From NCBI GenBank assembly GCA_021162285.1, contig JAGGYZ010000047.1:1-9719 (forward strand): a stretch of DNA of 9,719 bases, in the 5' to 3' direction. Below are positions 5,831-9,719 of the stretch, piece by piece. The first letter of the stretch is position 1, and each line of letters starts with the position of its first letter. A program made the position numbers and the translations under genes. Origin of the DNA: Candidatus Fermentibacteraceae bacterium (GTDB lineage: Bacteria; Fermentibacterota; Fermentibacteria; Fermentibacterales; JCC-6). A model generated the notes under the pieces. That model did not search any database, was not told the origin of the DNA, and saw only the letters and a list, made by a program, of their open reading frames with translations.

Positions 5831-8593
5831 CTAAAGTGCCACACGGAACCTCCACCTGAATTCCCAGTTATCCTCTCCCTGCGCCGGATCCGAAACCCAA
5901 AGGGGAAAGATTGCCTCAACCACCGCCGCATCCAGAACAACACCGGCGTTTGACATAAGAGAACCTTCAGACAGGTCTTCAAGCGAGTTACCAACCCATC
6001 CTGTTCCGGCAAAAAGACCCAGGGGAATAAACCCCGGCATCAACCGCTGTTCCAGCGAGAACCCAATTCTGCCTGTGACTGTGTTGTTCCAGTACCCGGG
6101 AAGTGCCGGACCAGTACGCACACAGTAGTGTTCCAGCGGGCTCAGCAAACCGTCTGGAGGAAGCAGAGCCCCAACGAGAGAATTATCCGCAAACAGTCCT
6201 CCTGATGACCTGACAAGCCTGTGAACAGGGGCGTTTTCAGTTACACCTTCCACGTTAACTCTGGTTGAAGCAGTAAAGCTTCCAGACAGCCTGTTTCTCA
6301 TTTCAGCATCAAAACTCACACCTGCATAGGCATCTCCGGCAAATCCGGGGTCGGCAAAGGTTTTCAAGCCGGCTGCGTATGACATATTAAACATGCGCCG
6401 GGAGAATCTCAAACCGGACTGAATTTCCATTGAAGTACCGAGCTGCAGATTACTGCCTCCGTATACGGTTGTATCGGTAACACTGAATATCTGTGTTCCA
6501 AAAGAGATTGCCCTTCGCCTGTCAACAGCAAGCGTACCCTTTGTGTGCCAGCTGATGCCGGTGCTGAGTCTGTTGATCCCGTAACCGGTAAAGAATCTGG
6601 AATTACTGATGATGTTGTCTGTACTGTTTCTTAACAGAGGCACAGACAGAGAAAGCCCCAGCGCTGCAGAGGCATCTCTTTTGAAGGGCATGGATACAGT
6701 TGAAGCAAATGTATACGGACCACCAGCTTCCACTGGAACCGGGGTTGAAATCAGCATTGCGTTTGCCCTCCATGAACCGTCGGCATAACCAGGATAGGGC
6801 AACACCCAGATGCTGTGATAGCCCGGCTCAGGAAAAGGTACTATCAGAGGCTTGTACCTGACAATGGCAGGCTCAGAATTGTTCCAGGGAGCCTTGTCCG
6901 GAAAACGCATGAGAGGGTCAGCCACGGCCCTGCTCCATCCTCCCGGCACAGATACCGTTGTCTGCTCCCCGGGCAGAGCGGTAACCATTACGGTCAAAGT
7001 ATCTGTACTGCTGCTAAATACAACTGGTACCAACAGCTCGTATGGGATAAGACCACCCATAACAACAGAGGTAGAGTCGTTTCGAATCTGCAGACTGGAA
7101 AGTCTGATATCCATGGAGCCGGTGCCCCTTAACCAGAAATCGAATTCCTGCTGCCAGCTCTGGCCTGAAAGCTCTTCCAGCACAGCCTGAAAATCATCGG
7201 TGTGTGGATGGTGCCAGGCAAACCGCTGGAAGTAGGTATCCATTACTTCGTCGAACAAACTGTCTCCAAGCTGCGACTGTATCATGGAGAGAAACAGTGC
7301 CGGTTTTGTGTAGTAGGTGTAACCGGTGGAATAGCTTCCATCACCTGCATCGGTGGCCGTGCTGAGCACAGGGGTAACATCACTGCTGGCTCCGGAAACA
7401 AACGATACAAGCTGCATATCCCTGTCGCCGGCATCGAGAAGCCAGGCCGGAGTTTTAGTCAGATTACCGTGGAAACCGTATCTCCGCTCCATGTAACGCA
7501 GTTCACTGAATGTATTCATTCCCTCGTCCAGCCAGGCCTCATCAGTTTCGTTGTTACCCAGAAGCCCGTAGAACCACTGGTGCCCCACTTCGTGAATGGT
7601 AACCATCTCCTGTATTCTGGTTAGAGGAACGCCTTTAAATGCAAAGACAAACTGCGGATACTCCATTCCGCCTGAACCGGGTTCCACAGGATCTACAACC
7701 CACAGATCGTCGTATGGGTACGGTGTGTACCATTCCCCATAGTAGGCCAGTGTAGAATCAACTGCACCAGGGATATCTGCCCAGTAATCTTCACTGTCAT
7801 CGAGAAGTACAAGATGTACCTTTACCGTTCCACCACTGTCGGGATAGGTGAACGAATGGGTTCTAATGGTGTAGTCCGGGCTGGAGCACCAGGCAAAATC
7901 GTGCACATTTTCAGAAGTCCAGCTGTCGATCCTTCTGGTGGAATCTGCACTGAAGTTTGTGCTCTGTATCTTTCCTGTTGCAGCAGTTACAAACTCTGAG
8001 GGAACTTCAATGGCAACACAGTAGCTGCCATAGTCACTGTAGAATTCACCGGCGGCATGGTACCGGGACCGGTGCCACCCGTCTGAATCCAGAACACACA
8101 TCTTGGGATACCACTGTGTTATCTGGTATGTGTCTCCACTGTGGCCCATCCTGCCCCAGAAATTCGGGATTTCTACAAGAAAATCGCCTGAAAGAGAAAC
8201 TGATTGACCTCCTGGAAGTGAATCGTTCAGAACTATGAAACCCAGAGACCCGTCAACATGAATTTCGACAGGCTCCCCGTTCATTCTCCAGTTCGATAAC
8301 TCTATCCAGCCTCTCTCTGAAAAATCAGAGCGTCTGAAACTGAAACTGCCCTGGCTTTCAAGGTCCTGTGCAAAAGCAGTTGTGCAATCTCTGTAAGCGT
8401 TGGGATACAGATGAAGCCACAGGGTGTCTACAGGAAAATCAACACCACTTGTAAACACCATTTCCATGGTGCCCTGTATCCGGGTTGAATCAGGATCAAG
8501 CGAAACCTCAATATTGTAATCAGCAGTACTCTCGGCACCTGGATACCCCGGGAAAGACAGTATGAGAGAAATAAAAAATGTGAGTGTAAGCAT
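5831..8593 (-). CDS. Exported M1-family zinc metallopeptidase with barrel-like C-terminal region
   Basis: This is a secreted gluzincin peptidase of the M1 (aminopeptidase N-like) family, 920 residues, expected to trim amino acids or small peptides outside the inner membrane. An N-terminal hydrophobic segment (about 1-15) serves as signal peptide. A beta-rich N-domain (about 25-240) precedes the catalytic domain. That domain holds GGMEY (308-312) in place of the usual GxMEN, the zinc motif HEVGH (334-338) and WLDEG, whose E357 sits exactly 19 residues after H338 as in M1 enzymes. Tyr428 in YTKPALFL aligns with the catalytic Tyr. Residues about 625-920 are not M1-like: they form alternating strands with Gly/aromatic turns, including FIPLGLFAGTGWVG and AIFPLWVSDP, ending in EFRWRFRVAL, which resembles an outer membrane barrel. 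The start follows AAGGA about 10 nt upstream. It lies 63 nt after the desulfurase gene on the same strand with no terminator seen between, so co-transcription is likely. Confidence 0.92.
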   Translation of the reverse strand: MLTLTFFISLILSFPGYPGAESTADYNIEVSLDPDSTRIQGTMEMVFTSGVDFPVDTLWLHLYPNAYRDCTTAFAQDLESQGSFSFRRSDFSERGWIELSNWRMNGEPVEIHVDGSLGFIVLNDSLPGGQSVSLSGDFLVEIPNFWGRMGHSGDTYQITQWYPKMCVLDSDGWHRSRYHAAGEFYSDYGSYCVAIEVPSEFVTAATGKIQSTNFSADSTRRIDSWTSENVHDFAWCSSPDYTIRTHSFTYPDSGGTVKVHLVLLDDSEDYWADIPGAVDSTLAYYGEWYTPYPYDDLWVVDPVEPGSGGMEYPQFVFAFKGVPLTRIQEMVTIHEVGHQWFYGLLGNNETDEAWLDEGMNTFSELRYMERRYGFHGNLTKTPAWLLDAGDRDMQLVSFVSGASSDVTPVLSTATDAGDGSYSTGYTYYTKPALFLSMIQSQLGDSLFDEVMDTYFQRFAWHHPHTDDFQAVLEELSGQSWQQEFDFWLRGTGSMDIRLSSLQIRNDSTSVVMGGLIPYELLVPVVFSSSTDTLTVMVTALPGEQTTVSVPGGWSRAVADPLMRFPDKAPWNNSEPAIVRYKPLIVPFPEPGYHSIWVLPYPGYADGSWRANAMLISTPVPVEAGGPYTFASTVSMPFKRDASAALGLSLSVPLLRNSTDNIISNSRFFTGYGINRLSTGISWHTKGTLAVDRRRAISFGTQIFSVTDTTVYGGSNLQLGTSMEIQSGLRFSRRMFNMSYAAGLKTFADPGFAGDAYAGVSFDAEMRNRLSGSFTASTRVNVEGVTENAPVHRLVRSSGGLFADNSLVGALLPPDGLLSPLEHYCVRTGPALPGYWNNTVTGRIGFSLEQRLMPGFIPLGLFAGTGWVGNSLEDLSEGSLMSNAGVVLDAAVVEAIFPLWVSDPAQGEDNWEFRWRFRVAL

Positions 8594-8656
8594 AACCGGC
8601 AGATCCTTCCTTCAGGGCAACCTGTTTAGTCTTTTCGCGGAGATACGGAGCAGTGT
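8594..8656 (-). promoter_or_regulatory. Short intergenic spacer between desulfurase and peptidase genes
   Basis: This 63-nt spacer holds the peptidase ribosome site (minus strand AAGGAAGGATCT, 8601-8612). I see no hairpin with a T tract and no clear promoter, which supports read-through from the desulfurase into the peptidase gene. Confidence 0.4.
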
Positions 8657-9719
8657 TTATTCAGCGTAGGGAGAGATTCTTCTAAGTCTTTCTACAATCG
8701 ATGCCAGAAGCTTCACGGTGTGGTCAAGTTCCTCTTGTGTGGTGTATCTGCTGAGACTGAACCTGAGAGCACTGTTGGACAGGTTGAAGTCTACCCCCAT
8801 GGCCGTCAGTACATGGCTTGAATTCTTGCTGCCTGTGCTGCAGGCAGATCCGGAAGAGGCGTATACCCCCTGCATATCGAGCAGGGTGAGAACAGCTTCA
8901 CTCTCAATCCCCCTGAAGATAATGGTTACTGTTCCGGGAAGACGGTGGGCAGCTCTCTCTGATACAACAAAAGATCCAGGGCAGCTGTCAACAACCTTTT
9001 TTTCAAAAGACTCTCTCAGGGCCCGTTCTCTTACTGCTGTATCATCCAGGTGGGTAAGGGCAAGTTCAGCTGCCTTTCCAAGACCTGCAATTCCAGGGGT
9101 GTTGTAGGTACCGGACCTGAAACCATTTTCCTGGTGACCACCTGTGAGAACAGGCGGCAGCTGTATTCCTTTTCTTATGTAAATTGCTCCGACACCTTTG
9201 GGTCCGTGAAGCTTGTGCGCGGAAAGGCTGAGCATATCAATCTCCAGAGAGTGTACATCAATGGGTACTTTCCCAACCATTTGAACTGCATCGGTGTGAA
9301 ACAACGCACCTGACCTGTGGGCAATCTCTGCTGATTCTTTCAGAGGCATTACCACACCTGTTTCATTGTTGGCTGCCATAATGGAGACTATTGCTGTTTT
9401 CGTGTTAACCAGTTCCTGCAGGTTACTTAAGTCCAGTTCTCCGTTTGCGTCAACTGCTGCAATTTCCAGTGGGTATCCCTCTTTGGCAAGCACTCTTGCT
9501 GTATCCAGAACTGCAGGGTGCTCAACAGCAGAGATTACAATTCCCCTGCGGGAACTGCTCATCTTTACCGCACCCCGAAGGGCGTGGTTATCGCTTTCCG
9601 TTCCTCCTGATGTAAAGTAAATTTCTTCTCTCTTTGCACCCAGAAGACGAGCGACCTGGCCCCGGGCAGTCTCAATGACTTCCATTTGAGAACTTCCAAA
9701 AGAATGAAAGCTGGAAGGA
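8657..9719 (-). CDS. Cysteine desulfurase, NifS/IscS family (5' end outside window)
   Basis: This PLP enzyme takes sulfur from L-cysteine, leaving alanine, and hands it as a persulfide to iron-sulfur cluster or tRNA thiolation pathways in the cytoplasm. The frame runs off the right edge (first full codon ends at 9718); the visible part begins PSSFHSFGSSQ before a Met at 9685, matching the conserved NPSS region about 30 residues into family members. Counting from that Met: FTSGGTESDN (24-33), His56 in EHPAV, NNETG (106-110), D132 and Q135 in HTDAVQ, the PLP lysine K158 in SAHKLHGPKG, and catalytic Cys282 in SSGSACSTGS (277-286). All key residues are present. The short Cys loop with SSGSAC and SSHVLTAMG looks more NifS-like than the IscS of gamma-proteobacteria, but without neighbours (iscU, nifU or mnmA are not in view) the exact paralogue cannot be named. 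Confidence 0.95.
   Translation of the reverse strand, partial: PSSFHSFGSSQMEVIETARGQVARLLGAKREEIYFTSGGTESDNHALRGAVKMSSSRRGIVISAVEHPAVLDTARVLAKEGYPLEIAAVDANGELDLSNLQELVNTKTAIVSIMAANNETGVVMPLKESAEIAHRSGALFHTDAVQMVGKVPIDVHSLEIDMLSLSAHKLHGPKGVGAIYIRKGIQLPPVLTGGHQENGFRSGTYNTPGIAGLGKAAELALTHLDDTAVRERALRESFEKKVVDSCPGSFVVSERAAHRLPGTVTIIFRGIESEAVLTLLDMQGVYASSGSACSTGSKNSSHVLTAMGVDFNLSNSALRFSLSRYTTQEELDHTVKLLASIVERLRRISPYAE

Noticed and set aside
7202..7624. A 140-codon plus-strand frame
   Set aside because: It is antisense to the M1 catalytic domain, including the HEVGH zinc motif, which is clearly the real coding strand.

Overview
The window reads as ordinary chromosome from a Gram-negative (diderm) bacterium of roughly even GC that uses the standard code (TAA, TAG and TGA all end genes here). 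Outer-membrane-type products (a small beta-barrel, a lipoprotein, a peptidase with a barrel-like tail) together with a long single-chain SecDF suggest a Bacteroidetes/FCB-like or poorly sampled candidate lineage. That placement is inference; no marker here fixes it. I see no tRNA, rRNA, CRISPR array, insertion sequence or phage gene.

Layout. (1) 2-469 (+): the ATPase end of a sensor histidine kinase, cut by the left edge. (2) 457-478: a hairpin terminator shared with the convergent gene. (3) 495-3281 (-): secDF, the fused proton-driven accessory subunit of the Sec translocon, with its own extended -10 promoter near 3325-3333. (4) 3470-3868 (-): a 132-residue membrane-anchored protein of unknown function behind a perfect Shine-Dalgarno. 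(5) 3953-4690 (+): a small exported beta-barrel protein, divergent from the previous gene across about 84 nt. (6) 4691-5101: a 411-nt stretch without a recognisable gene; its first 100 nt look coding and share the frame of the barrel gene beyond its TGA. (7) 5102-5728 (+): a lipoprotein with an acidic linker and an unknown beta-rich domain, in visibly more AT-rich DNA. (8) 5752-5793: a long hairpin between convergent genes. (9) 5831-8593 (-): an exported M1-family zinc metallopeptidase with a barrel-like C-terminal third. (10) 8657-9718 (-): a NifS/IscS-type cysteine desulfurase cut by the right edge, probably co-transcribed with the peptidase.

How they fit together. SecDF would help export the four other secreted or envelope products encoded here (barrel, lipoprotein, anchored protein, peptidase), but no single pathway joins the genes. 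The kinase and desulfurase are parts of neighbouring units that continue outside the window. I found no convincing new multi-gene system. The best leads are the M1 peptidase with a barrel-like tail, the acidic insert in SecD, the coding-like tail after the barrel gene, and the two unknown envelope proteins.
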